A stretch of DNA of 28,670 nucleotides, taken from the NCBI RefSeq assembly GCF_000003605.2, contig NW_003107094.1, positions 313,615 to 342,284 on the forward strand, in the 5' to 3' direction. Origin of the DNA: Saccoglossus kowalevskii. Lineage: Eukaryota > Hemichordata > Enteropneusta > Harrimaniidae. Each line of letters opens with the position of its first letter. Positions within the stretch are counted from its first letter, which is position 1. Below the pieces are notes generated by a model. That model was given only the letters and a program-made list of their open reading frames with translations. It was not told the DNA's origin and did no database searches. The position numbers and the translations under genes were made by a program. Below, piece by piece: positions 1-9,045 of this stretch.

Positions 1-280
1 TTCAGTCGATGTTTTACGGCTCATTGTCATTTCTTAAAGAGCACTCGCTAGTCAATCCCCATTTTTAATTTTATCATGAGCTTCAAGTTGTATTCTGCGG
101 TTTTGAACAGTAATTTAAGTCAGTCAAGTTTTTTTTTTGGAAGTCATTCTTCTGATTTTTTGTCCCAACCGCACACTATTGTGTTAATGTGTCTGCCCTC
201 CATTGTTTATGGATTCGCGCTCTATTTTGTGTTTTTTTCGCCCTCGATCCCTTTCTTTCATAATCTTACCCTAATGCCTG

Positions 281-472
281 AATACTGTAAAACCATTCAT
301 TTTCACTGGTATTTAATTTCACTATTTTGAACAATTTCACTGGGTTTTAAAAGTTCATGATGAGTTCTATTGTTATTCTACATTTTCACAAGAATTTTAT
401 TTAGCGAAATTTACTTAAAAATTATTAAAAGAGATTAAAAACTAGCAAATAATTAATGCGTTTCCAGTATTG
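281..472. mobile_element. Miniature inverted-repeat element, copy 1 (TACTG family)
   Basis: The left end reads AATACTGTAAAACC and the right end, reverse-complemented, reads AATACTGGAAACGC. Both ends continue into an imperfect inverted repeat containing (A)TTCACTGG and AATTAAT. The body carries the motif TTCACTGGGTTTTAA, shared with the copies at 662-871 and 2776-2990. It has no coding capacity and fits a non-autonomous DNA transposon (MITE). Exact ends are uncertain by a few bases. Confidence 0.6.
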
Positions 473-661
473 CTTTCTTCAATGTATGTGTACACCATCT
501 CAGATGTACAGCTAAATATGCATTAGTGACAACCTCTATACACCACTCTTATGCAGTTCCAGGGCACAACAATCAATTACCTCATTTTATATTCAATGTA
601 ACCATATCAATACATACACAGCAATGACCAATCTTTTCACAAAGTATTGAAAACTTTTTAA

Positions 662-871
662 TACTGTAAAAGGGTTAATTATTCACTGGGTTTTAATTTC
701 CTTATTTCGCTGACTGAAAAATGCGCTAAATTAAAACCCAGTGAATATGTCAAATTTAGCATAGAACACATTATCTAAATGATAAAACCGTGAATTTAAA
801 ACCCACTGAATATTCCTGAAATGGTATATCAGCGAAATTTAAACCCAGTGAATTTTTGTCATTTTACAGTA
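662..871. mobile_element. Miniature inverted-repeat element, copy 2 (TACTG family)
   Basis: This is the clearest copy. It opens with TACTGTAAAAGGG and closes with the complement TTTTACAGTA. Within it, ATTCACTGGGTTTTAA and its complement occur several times (about 682-697, 733-748, 800-815, 838-853), so much of the 210 bp is self-complementary. There is no open reading frame of note. It is probably a MITE mobilised in trans. Confidence 0.7.
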
Positions 872-949
872 CTTTGTGACAATGATTTGAACAATCTTAT
901 TTCATCCTTTGAGATGCTCCAACTGTTAGTTTCTGGTTCTAAAAATTAC

Positions 950-1094
950 CTGAAAGTTCTCGCCTTAAACTTGCTTCCTTTTCACCAGTAGGATCTCCAC
1001 CATCTCGTTTTGTTTTTTTCCATCGCATAGCACTCTCATCATACAATTTAAGTTCCTTCTCTAATTGATCCAGTCTTTTAGGACTCATTCCAAT
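950..1094 (-). CDS. LRPAP1: Gene A exon 2: RAP domain 1 core
   Basis: The acceptor is TTTAG before 1094 and the donor is G|GTAATT at 950/949. The exon is 145 nt (phase 0 in, phase 1 out). It encodes 48 residues with the RAP domain-1 helices: R-L-D-Q-L-E-K-E-L, then M-R-W-K-K-T-K-R-D-G, then G-E-K-E-A-S-L-R-R-E-L. The W-K-K, the D-G and G-E-K-E-A elements and their spacing match vertebrate RAP as I remember it. The equivalent exon of gene B (15520-15667, 148 nt) has the same entry and exit phases, which supports common ancestry of the two genes. Confidence 0.85.
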
Positions 1095-4000
1095 CTAAAT
1101 AGATGAAAAACAAATGTAGAGATTAAAATAATGGTCCATGGTCACCATGGAGCTCCTTGGCCGAATTTTAGGTACATTGCTTGACAATGGAGACTGTTAG
1201 AATTTGTGTATAGTGTTCCCTCATTGCTGATATGATGCACCATTATTGTACAGAGACTTGCTGTGACCCAACTAATTATGCTAATTCACTGGCACCTTAT
1301 TGAAGCAACAGAAAATTGAACACTGATATATTATACTATACTTACTAGACTTATAGAATTTGTAATTTGATAAAAATGAAACTGACTTTTTGTAAACAAA
1401 ATAAGTGAAAAAAGAGAAAGAGGACATTTCAATATGTGCCACAAGTCACTAACAAAGCTGCATGGAATTTTTTTTTTTTTGAAGATTCTCCAGCAGTCAA
1501 CAATCTGACAGAGCTTGATTTTTGGGATTTTATTTTAACATCCCTACTCAGTCCTGTTATAACAAATAATATGCCTTAAACAAGCAGCCTGTCGGCTGAG
1601 ATAGCTCCGCTGTTAGCAATGCACATTTCAATTAAAGAACAGAAGATATCACTAGAAAATGAACAATATGTATAGTATCAAAGCAACAGGACTTGCCGTT
1701 TTCAACAAGAATTCGAAAATAACACTTTTCACAAAAAATGAAAAAATAATCATCAGAATTAGATAATTGAAGATATCACCACGAAATTAACAAATCTGAG
1801 AGAGGTCCCCATGTAGTACCTATATATGTAATATCAAAGCAATTGGACTTGTGCTTTTTAACAAGAAGTCGAAAATATCACTTCTTACCAAAAATGACAA
1901 AAATATTCACCAAAATTAGAGAATTGAAGATATCATCATGAAATGAACAAATCTAAGAGAGATCTACCAAAGGTACATATACACCAAAACATTGACATGG
2001 ACGACGGACGACAGACGACAAGGGACAATCACTCATATGACAAAGTCGACAGCGGAGCTAAAAACTTAATATAAAATGCTTCAGTTCTTTTCATGAAAAC
2101 GTGATGATTTTACATCTAGAAAAAATTTCACATTTAAATTTTTTTTTGCATTTAATTCTGTGCGAGTTGGGCGACTTTCTACCGATGTGCAATAAATTAC
2201 GGATTCACAATATGGTTAGCTTGACACTATTAATGAGAACAATACCATATAGCACTGAAATTTTAGTAGCAGTATGTATGGCCTTATAATGAAGTATATG
2301 TTTGTGCAAAAGGGTAATTATTTGGGTAAATTAAAAAAGTCTATTGAAAATAAAGCATAATGCAAACACAAAGAATATGTTTTAATTTGGAACTACGTAT
2401 TTAATGTTTAATGAATAGAAAAATCAGCCAATCAAATTGGTACACATGTGAGCTATTATCGTGGACTGCGTTATGTGGAACTTTTATGAATTATTAAATA
2501 AGGTATTTCATTTCCTTTATAATCACAACTAATTTACTCGTAATTGCACGCATAATTTGATCCACGAAAAAAATAATTTACTGTATTTCTTCAATAACAG
2601 TATGCAGTGTACAAGTAGAGGAAAAACTGGTTAGAAAACAGATTTCACACATAATCCCAGCACCATATTTTCTTGTAGTTTAAAATCCCACAGGAATGAC
2701 TGATTTTCACCAGGTCTTGAATTTATCCAATATCGATGGCTTAAGAACTGTTGATATATTCAACTAATTGTCACGATAGTGTAAAATTTATTTTCACCAA
2801 CATTTATTTTCATTATTATGATGTTTTAATCATATATTCACTGGGTTTCAAATTAGTGAACTAGCCATGAAAAGAAATTAGTTTTATTGTTATTTTGCAT
2901 GTTCATGAGGATTTTAATCAGCAGATTATACTTATCAGCAAAAAATAGAAAAATTATAACACAGTGAATAATTAATACGTTAACAATACTCTACCTTAAA
3001 TATTCAGATAGTCCTTACTGTCCTTGGGGAAAATGAAACGTATTGTGTAGTAGCAGAAACATTTGTAATGCATATTTCAAGATGCATATTTCAAAATGTA
3101 GCTAACAATTCTATGGAATTGTACTCTCTCAAAAGGGCCATAGTCCAGAGATTGCGTTAACCCCATATTTTGCATCCTGGACTCCAATAATTGAAGAGGG
3201 ACCCAGTTTTTCAGGCAATCTCTAATAAAGTTATCCAGGGTTAAATTTCAATTTCTTAAAATTTTGTAAGTGGGACTCGACTTGCTAAGACACTAGCGCA
3301 AACCCTGCCATAGTCTCCTTTTTTTGTCATTTTTTTTTTATTAATGTAAATGTACACTACTTACTAGGCTTAGTTTCCATGCTTGTTTGCTACCAGATGG
3401 CTTTGCCTTCTCAAAAAAACTTACAATTTTTAAAGTGAGTATTATTGTCATCCATTTCAACATATTCTTTTTAGTATTTACCAGTACCTATGTTATTTAT
3501 ACGAGATATGTTTATACAGATTACTCTTCCCAATTTAGATATGTGGTAGTTTTGAAAGCAAACTAAGTAAGCTCGGTTTACATTTTATGTTATACATGTA
3601 ATTGGACTGTACTGTAATACTGAGTCTGAAATGGGACAAAAATGTTTGAATGTTCATGTACTTAAATGCAAACAACACCTCGATGTCTATGAAATTAATT
3701 TGTGCATATCACATTTTGTACTTCCACATATCTGTAAAGTACCGAGTCTTGTCCAGCAACGATTCAATGGGAACCTATGGTAAAAGCAGTATAATACTGC
3801 CAAAATAGCCACTATCCACTAAAATACAACTATCATTTTTTCGAAAGTTAAGCTTGTGGCCCCAACTTTTTAAGTCAATATTCTTAAATTACCCTGAAGT
3901 ATAATTTTTGGAAAACGGATAAATTCTAGGTAATTGAATACATGAACAGGCTTATACCTTAAGGGGTTGATTATTAGAAATACTACCGTAGGGGTGGAAT

Positions 4001-4672
4001 GATAGAACTACATTGTAACTTTGAATAATTGAATAATCTTTCTTCCATAACCCCCCCCCCTTCTTAAGGCAAACCCCTAAATCCTTAGGCACAAAAATAG
4101 TTATAACCACTTGTCAGATTCTGATTGGATCACAGTCCCTAAGGTTGAGAGATCGTGATTGGATGACACAAGATTTTAGTTTTGAATGATGTTCATGGCA
4201 TACTGTTGTTGTTATTGATTAGAACAAGTTTAGTAAGTATGGCACTCTACAAAAACATACACTCCATTGCCCTTTCAAATTACACAGGTTCAAATATAAT
4301 GTCATGGTTTATGAATGAGACAATGATTCCCCTGTCCTGTCTAAATATTAATATAAATCTTGGTCTGTTCGAAAACTGTCATTCAATGGTAAAACTCAAA
4401 TAGTCAAATCACTGCTTCTTCCAAAATTTCTTTATTTATAATTTAATCTTATAGTTGTAAAATTGACGATATTAAATCAATAAACAAATTTATCCACAAA
4501 TTTATTTCGATTGGGCCAGACAGGGTGGCAAGAAATACTATGACTACCAATATTGCTTAGAGGGAAATTGATTTATTAGATATTTTCGCTCTGTATCACG
4601 CTTTTAGGATCAAGTTGACTTAATGCTTCCTAGACACAACTGTCACCCATCCTTTGAAAAAAATTCTCTTTC

Positions 4673-4716
<44 letters not shown>

Positions 4717-6094
4717 GATCCCTTGGAGGTAGCATTATCTTCAGAAGTAATTATCAAATTTCTCTACTGTCTACCTCACTGCAATATTTTTATAAGAGCT
4801 TTCTGTTCAGTTGGTCAAAGTTTCATATGTTCCAAAGGCAAACTCAGTCAGTAGAAAGTATTGTACTTTAGAACAAATCTAAAATACTCATAAATGACAG
4901 CAGTTTATAAAAGTACTACCTATATTGCCGACTTGTATGATGCTAGTGGGTATCTTCAACGCACAGAACTATAACAAGGATATTATCAAGGATTACTTTC
5001 ATCTCTGCCGGCAGAATGGAAGTCATGTAAATCGTTTTGTGTTAGACCAGAACTACCAATTGGTATGTTTATTGAAAATAAGTTTGCTCCTTCGAGCGGC
5101 ATGAATTGTAGGAAATTATGCAGATTGCTGTCTGCATCCTATTTTGTACCTCCTTGAGGCGTAACGTATTAGCAATCTTTGTTTTATATTGGGGACAAAA
5201 TGTGGAAAGAATTGTATTTACTTCAGGAAATCCAATGTAAACTCCGGGGAGGGGCACTTAGTGCATATCACATTGTGGGGACGTGTCGCCCTTTGGGGGT
5301 CGTCATTTTGAGTTGTTTGGTCTAAAATGCGTAGTGCATGCATGGTGAAGTCATCAACAATTCAACCTATAACTGAATAAATGTTGTAACAATTTGGTCT
5401 TTGATGGGATACAAAATTACTATTTGGTCTATATAATGGGGTATGGTTTTTGAGGCGAAAATGGTCTATGATGGGGTCTGGGGTACGTTTTATTTCCCGG
5501 TCGCACACCACTACCAAATTGAAAGGCCAGTGTCAAATTACTGTTTCAGTTCTGCCCGAACTTTCCTTAAATTTCAGAACTTTCGGACTCATGTAAATAT
5601 ACACTACGTTCACGCTCGCTGATCGATTCTGACTTTCTTTTTACCGCAGTATTATACATAAATCTTATTAGCCACAATTTGTATCATTTCTAAAGCAACA
5701 CTTTACGCTTCGGCAATCAAACGTAAAATTAGATGGCCAAGCCTAGCCCTGTGTACAAGTCAGTTTCATGGACACAGGGCTAAGCCAAGCCCTGCGTTTT
5801 GTTCCTATAGGTTGAAATGGTAAATGCACGTGTTCTACTATATAGTCAGAGGAGTTGTGACACCACACATTGAAATGTGACTTTGTTGATACAGTGTACA
5901 ACGTAGAAATATACACTTACACGTTCTGCCTTTTCCCAGACTTGGTTCGTTCTTCTCTGTCGATACTTCCATTCCTTTTGCCCATGATCAGGTTTCTGTT
6001 GCGCGTCCTCGTTGTATTTTCCAGCTGAAGCCAGAACGACTAAAACGACCGAACAAAATACGAACACAGCCACATTTCTTAAATTAAATGCCAT
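950..6094 (-). CDS. LRPAP1: Gene A: RAP/LRPAP1-family ER chaperone, 5' part (exons 1-2; rest lies off the left edge)
   Basis: RAP (alpha-2-macroglobulin receptor-associated protein) binds newly made LDL-receptor-family proteins in the endoplasmic reticulum, blocks premature ligand binding and releases them in the Golgi. Two coding exons are visible on the minus strand, 5921-6094 (58 codons) and 950-1094 (48 codons plus one base). They join in phase 0 across a 4826-bp intron. Together they encode a signal peptide and the first part of RAP domain 1, including the family's N-x-x-W-E-K-A motif, a W-K-K motif and a G-E-K-E-A motif at the spacing I recall from vertebrate RAP. The 3' exons (domains 2 and 3, ER-retention tail) must lie left of base 1. 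This copy looks like the conventional RAP of the genome; a divergent tandem relative (gene B) lies upstream on the same strand at 11796-18261. The family call is firm; the assignment as direct LRPAP1 ortholog is inferred from domain 1 alone. Confidence 0.85.
1575..2065. mobile_element. TIR element with internal ~155-165-bp tandem repeats, copy 1
   Basis: A perfect 12-bp terminal inverted repeat, TAGCTCCGCTGT (1602-1613) and ACAGCGGAGCTA (2049-2060), brackets about two and a half units of a tandem repeat. Each unit contains a 'caaagcaa(c/t)(a/t)ggactTG' segment followed by 'aacaagaa(t/g)tcgaaaat'. The right end has a GACGGACGACAGACGAC run. Similarity to the second copy starts outside the TIR (about 1580, CAAGCAGCCTG). 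A reverse-complement relative lies at about 22755-23455. Satellite-cored non-autonomous elements of this build are known from marine invertebrates; I cannot name the family. Confidence 0.6.
2776..2990. mobile_element. Miniature inverted-repeat element, copy 3 (TACTG family)
   Basis: The left end is ATAGTGTAAAATTTATTTTC and the right end is TACGTTAACAATACT. It contains TATTCACTGGGTTTCAAATT near 2834-2853 and the complement ACAGTGAATAATTAAT near 2961-2976. The internal segment with TTTTATTGTTATT resembles the interior of copy 1 (about 366-420). It is more decayed than copy 2. Confidence 0.5.
4664..4716 (+). repeat. (TTTC)n microsatellite
   Basis: About thirteen near-perfect tetranucleotide repeats of CTTT/TTTC within gene A intron 1. 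They generate the artificial FLFLSFFLS peptide in the plus-strand frame at 4654-4854, which is not a gene. Confidence 0.95.
5230..5530. repeat. Probable dispersed repeat, G-rich
   Basis: The base composition changes sharply here. Phrases such as CTCCGGGGAGGGGCACTTA, TTGGTCTAAAATGCG, TTTGGTCTATATAATGGGG and a Cys/His-unrelated tail CCCGGTCGCACACCACTACC give internal echoes of 'TTTGGTCTNTNATGGGG' at about 5394, 5422 and 5463. This internal repetition and the compositional jump suggest an old dispersed element. The family is unknown to me. Confidence 0.4.
5744..5782. other. Perfect hairpin within gene A intron 1
   Basis: TAGCCCTGTGT (5744-5754) is followed 17 bases later by its exact complement ACACAGGGCTA (5772-5782), giving an 11-bp stem about 140 bp downstream of the exon 1 donor of gene A. 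A further related AAGCCAAGCCCTG follows. It may be a relic of a small inverted-repeat element; no function is claimed. Confidence 0.55.
5921..6094 (-). CDS. LRPAP1: Gene A exon 1: signal peptide and start of RAP domain 1
   Basis: The start ATG is at 6094-6092. It is chosen because it gives a clean signal peptide: a short basic N-terminus (MAFNLRN), then a hydrophobic run of about 15 residues, then A-S-A-G, with cleavage likely near residue 24-25. An in-frame upstream extension to 6136 would place polar and Cys-rich residues before the signal and is less likely. After cleavage comes a charged, low-complexity stretch (residues 26-48) and then N-Q-V-W-E-K-A-E-R (50-58), the first helix of RAP domain 1. 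The exon ends after CGT with a strong donor, GTAAGT, at 5920-5915 (phase 0). The first 57 coding bases and the upstream DNA are duplicated at 7175-7231. Confidence 0.88.
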
Positions 6095-6470
6095 ATTTAA
6101 GCGACAAGCCGAGCAGTCACAGGCGACTTGTGTCACACAGACGCAATATTACTGTATGTAAAAATGTGACAAGCGCAACTTGCGAAACTCGACTGCGCGT
6201 TTCCGGAACTGCTTGTGGTGCAATGACCAGTGTGAGGTTAGCACGCAATAAGAGCAAGCAATATAAGCTGGCACGCAATAAGAATCAACAATACAAAGTG
6301 CCGTAAACCGGCGTTTTTGTCGTGTATAGTGGTGGTGTGACTAAAATAATCCAAAATGGGGTACTTGCGAGCTGAATTCCCCTTTTGGCATTAAATTTCA
6401 ACGAAAATGCGACGAAGCCATACAAATGCTAAACCCAATCGCACTGCCTCGTTTGTTTTCAACTTAAACT
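6038..6470. repeat. Exon 1/upstream segment of gene A, original copy of a tandem duplication
   Basis: This segment covers the 5' end of gene A exon 1 and about 375 bp upstream. It matches 7175-7328 plus 7784-8078. Shared landmarks include GACTAAAACGACCGAAC at the left, two 'TGGCACGCAATAAGA'-type repeats (about 6238-6290), the phrase GTGGTGGTGTGACTAAAATA (6330-6349) and 'AAAATGGGGTA(C/T)TTGCGAGC' (6353-6373). It is likely to contain the gene A promoter, because it is immediately upstream of the start codon. Confidence 0.8.
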
Positions 6471-6544
6471 GCTCGTTCAATATCAAAAGACAATTCTAGT
6501 TTTACGCACTATAAACCAATTGAAGGCGAACAAAAACAAAACAA

Positions 6545-6547
<3 letters not shown>

Positions 6548-6594
<47 letters not shown>
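6548..6594. repeat. (TA)n microsatellite
   Basis: About 23 uninterrupted TA dinucleotides between the duplicated gene A upstream segment and the ~180-bp tandem array. Confidence 0.97.
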
Positions 6595-6595
<1 letters not shown>

Positions 6596-6670
6596 AATTT
6601 CGATGCCATGTACGAGCAATATTTCTTTCTTTTTTTCGCGCAACAAATATGCTATGTTATTTATAATTTA

Positions 6671-7170
6671 AATCGGCTGCAGCCACTTCAAAATCAAATT
6701 TATTTTCGAATGTTATGTATCAATCGATTGGGAATTAACAGTAGATTAAAAGTGTCTCAATCATTGTCCGGCACAACATGTTGTCACTCTGTGGTCACGC
6801 CCTAAATTTGGCCTATACTAGTATTTTACGCTTTTGGCACAAACATAGACGTTAATTAATTTAATCAAATCGGCTGCTGTCGCATTAAACACAACTTTAT
6901 TTTCGAATGTTATATATCAATCGACGGAGTATTGAAAGTATATTGAAAATATATTAGTCACTGTCCAGCACAACAAGTTGTCACTCTGTAGCCACGTCCA
7001 AAACTTCTCTCGTTTTTGGCACAAACAATGCGTTAACCATTCAATCAAATCGGCTGCATTCACATCAAACACAAATATATATTTGAATGTTTTATGTCAA
7101 TCGAGAGAAGACTAATAGTAATTAAAAGTGTATTAGTCACTGTCCGGCAAACAAGTTATCACTCTGCAGC
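6671..7170. repeat. Tandem array of three ~180-197-bp units
   Basis: Units begin with AATCGGCTGC at about 6671, 6868 and 7048. Each contains 'TTCGAATGTT(a)TaTGTCAATCGA' and 'TTAGTCACTGTCC(G/A)GCA...ACAAGTTGTCACTCTG(T/C)AGCCACG'. Unit spacing is 197 and 180 bp and the copies are clearly diverged. A fourth, isolated unit is at about 8218-8332, beyond the duplicated gene A segment. The frame at 6593-6805 falls inside this array and is not a gene. Confidence 0.8.
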
Positions 7171-7231
7171 TAAAGACTAAAACGACCGAACAAAATACGA
7201 ACAGAATCAAATTTCTTAAATTAAATGCCAT
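7133..7231 (-). pseudogene. Truncated duplicate of gene A exon 1 (signal-peptide part only)
   Basis: On the minus strand from ATG at 7231, the first 19 codons match gene A exon 1 with a few substitutions (MAFNLRN then L-I-L in place of V-A-V, then FVFCSVVLV). At 7175 the match ends abruptly and the frame runs into the tandem array, reaching a stop (TAA, 7135-7133) after 32 codons in total. No splice donor or mature-protein segment follows. It is best read as a broken duplicate. If transcribed, it could still make a 32-residue hydrophobic leader peptide. Confidence 0.8.
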
Positions 7232-8078
7232 GTTTAAGCGACAAGGCGAGTAGTCACGGACGACTTGTGTCACATAGACGCATAATTACTGTATGTAAGT
7301 ATGTGAAAAGCAATACACAACTTGTGAAGGTCTCATGCCACTAATCAACCAATGGCTGCTCGTCAATTTAAATGCTTAGCAAGAACCAATGAAATATTAT
7401 AAATTTTTTTTTTCTCAGGTGCTCCCTGTTTGAGGGCGTAATCACCTGGGTCAGAGGTGAGACCAACTTGTGGTCTTTTGTTTACTACTTAGCGGCTGTG
7501 TACCTGTGGGTTTGTTCTGTGTGTATTTGGATGTTCTAATCTTGGTGTTTTTCCAGTGATTTATCTTGGTGCAATCCAAATACAGTAGGTGTGTCTTGTT
7601 TACCTGAGATTTGCAAGAGTTTGAGCTGGCCAACATGTTAGTTTTTTTTCATATGATTGATTATTGGCATGTTGATTTCCCATTTTTGAGCCATATTTTC
7701 AACTTTCTTCGTCATTTTCATATAGCAATCTCGTCATATGTTAACATTGTCGTCTATGGAAATTCAATTAGTGGTATGAGCCCTGAAACTCAAATGCGCG
7801 TTTCCCGGAACTGCCAGTGTGAAGTTGGCACGCAATAAGAGCGCGTAATAGAAGCTGGCACGCAATAAAAATAAACAATAAAATAGTTCCGTAACCTGGC
7901 GTTTTTTGTCGTGCATAGTGGTGGTGTGACTAAAATAATCCAAAATGGGGTATTTGCGAGCCGAATTCCCTCTTTGGCACGATTTTCAACGAAAATACAA
8001 CGAAGCCATACAAGTGCACTGCACTTGGCTGCCAGTTTCATCAAACAATAACTGCTTCGTTCGTTTTCAATTTAAAGG
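7175..8078. repeat. Second copy of the gene A exon 1/upstream segment, split by an insertion
   Basis: Bases 7175-7328 match 6038-6191, and 7784-8078 match about 6184-6470. The two pieces are contiguous in the original copy, so the 455 bp between them (7329-7783) was inserted after duplication. The minus-strand and plus-strand open frames at 7790-8044 and 7945-8133 lie in this copy and are shadows. Confidence 0.82.
7329..7783. mobile_element. 455-bp TIR element inserted in the duplicate, with 4-bp TGAA target duplication
   Basis: The left end GGTCTCATGCCACTAAT and the right end ATTAGTGGTATGAGCCC are inverted repeats with two mismatches over 17 bp. Each side is flanked by TGAA (7325-7328 and 7784-7787), while the uninserted copy has a single CGAA at the matching place (about 6181-6184). 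The interior is T-rich with no transposase that I recognise, so it is non-autonomous. I do not assign a superfamily from a 4-bp duplication alone. Confidence 0.85.
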
Positions 8079-9045
8079 AAACATCAATCCAAACAACATA
8101 AGGACCTCTAAAGAAAAAGCTCCACAAATGTAGGAGAATGCAATTTACATTTTTTATATCACTTTCCATTCTCTAGATATTCAACTTTTCATCAGTATTA
8201 TCAGTTTACAGAGTTGACACAAAATATATTTCGAATATTTTATGTCAATCGAGAGAGGACTAGTTGCAGATTAAAAGTATATTAGTCATTGTCCGACACA
8301 ACAAGTTGTAACTCTGTAGCCACGTTCAAAAACTGGGTTATAATGTCATAATGCCAAATAGCCTTCACGAAACCACACATTTTTTAAGTCAGAGGTAAAA
8401 AAGCGAGGCGAGTGTATTATCGACAAATCGAGGCGAGTGTATTATCGACAAATCAGCGACATGCACACTGTGTGTAATAACAAATAAAAAAAATGGTAAA
8501 CAGTGAACATTTTACCAAAATCACAAAATCTGATAGCGGCATGTTTTTAGAATATGACTGAACCACGTTCCAATTCCACGTGTCTACTGAGAGTCCTCGG
8601 GTTACAGTCCCCAGGTTGTATAAAGTCTGTAAAAGTTAAAGCGGGAGGGTCGTCACCTGTGCACGCGCGGGAATTGAGTCCCAAGCGATGATAACAACAC
8701 ACGCTTAAACGCAAAGGCTCATGGCCATCTGACACATGCAAACTATTTTATAAGCATGTTTGCCACCAGTACATGTACGCTACCATGTTCTAAACTTTCA
8801 GCCAATTTGAAGTTCAACTTTTGAAGTTATAGATGAAATAATTTTCTCAATTTCTGACAACAGATTCCATGATGTCATACTTTACCCATAATCCTTTGCT
8901 TGAGAATCGAGTGACTGACTACATAATACTGATATAAAGTTGAATATCTAGAGAATGAAAAGTGATATAAAAAAAACTGTTGCATTCTCCTACAATTGTG
9001 GAGCTTTTTCTTTAGGGGTCATTATGTTGTTTGAATTGATGTTTC
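8078..9045. repeat. Inverted-repeat pair (~122-bp arms) flanking 0.72 kb
   Basis: The left arm (8078-8201) and right arm (8923-9045) are near-identical in opposite orientation. They share GAAACATCAAT, AAAGAAAAAGCTCCACAA, GTAGGAGAATGCAA and CATTCTCTAGATATTCAACT. The interior (8202-8922) holds a lone unit of the 6671-7170 array, a 27-bp direct duplication at about 8403-8453 and non-coding DNA. This is either a fold-back element or two insertions of one dispersed repeat in opposite orientation. I saw no convincing target-site duplication. The minus-strand frame 8547-8741 is not supported as a gene. Confidence 0.75.
8403..8453. repeat. 27-bp direct repeat, two copies
   Basis: The unit GCGAGGCGAGTGTATTATCG with ACAAATC occurs twice head to tail between 8403 and 8453, inside the inverted-repeat pair. 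No function is apparent. Confidence 0.75.

Larger units (their letters stand above)
1..949. other. Intronic DNA of gene A (left edge), with two inverted-repeat elements
   Basis: This stretch lies 3' of gene A exon 2 on the minus strand and is inferred to be its second intron, cut by the window edge. It holds two miniature elements (281-472 and 662-871) described separately. The open frame at 76-330 on the plus strand is Phe/Ser-rich with no domain that I recognise and partly overlaps a repeat; I do not call it a gene. Confidence 0.55.
1095..5920 (-). other. Intron 1 of gene A, repeat-rich
   Basis: A 4826-bp phase-0 intron between gene A exons 1 and 2. It contains the tandem-repeat-bearing TIR element (about 1575-2065), one copy of the TACTG inverted-repeat element (2776-2990), a (CTTT)n microsatellite (about 4664-4716), a C homopolymer (4051-4060), a G-rich probable dispersed repeat (about 5230-5530) and a short perfect hairpin (5744-5782). 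I saw no further exon. Stretches such as 2101-2289 and 4182-4403 are open by chance, AT-rich and featureless. Confidence 0.7.

Noticed and set aside
4654-4854. Plus-strand frame with a hydrophobic N-terminus resembling a signal peptide
   Set aside because: The hydrophobic run is translated (TTTC)n microsatellite.
5846-5920. Reading gene A exon 1 through its donor to 5846
   Set aside because: Similarity to RAP stops exactly at the GTAAGT donor; the extension ends at a stop with no domain.
6088-6306. Plus-strand frame antisense to gene A exon 1
   Set aside because: It is a shadow of the exon and of the duplicated upstream repeats; the K-x-K-Q-Y-K periodicity comes from a ~32-bp direct repeat.
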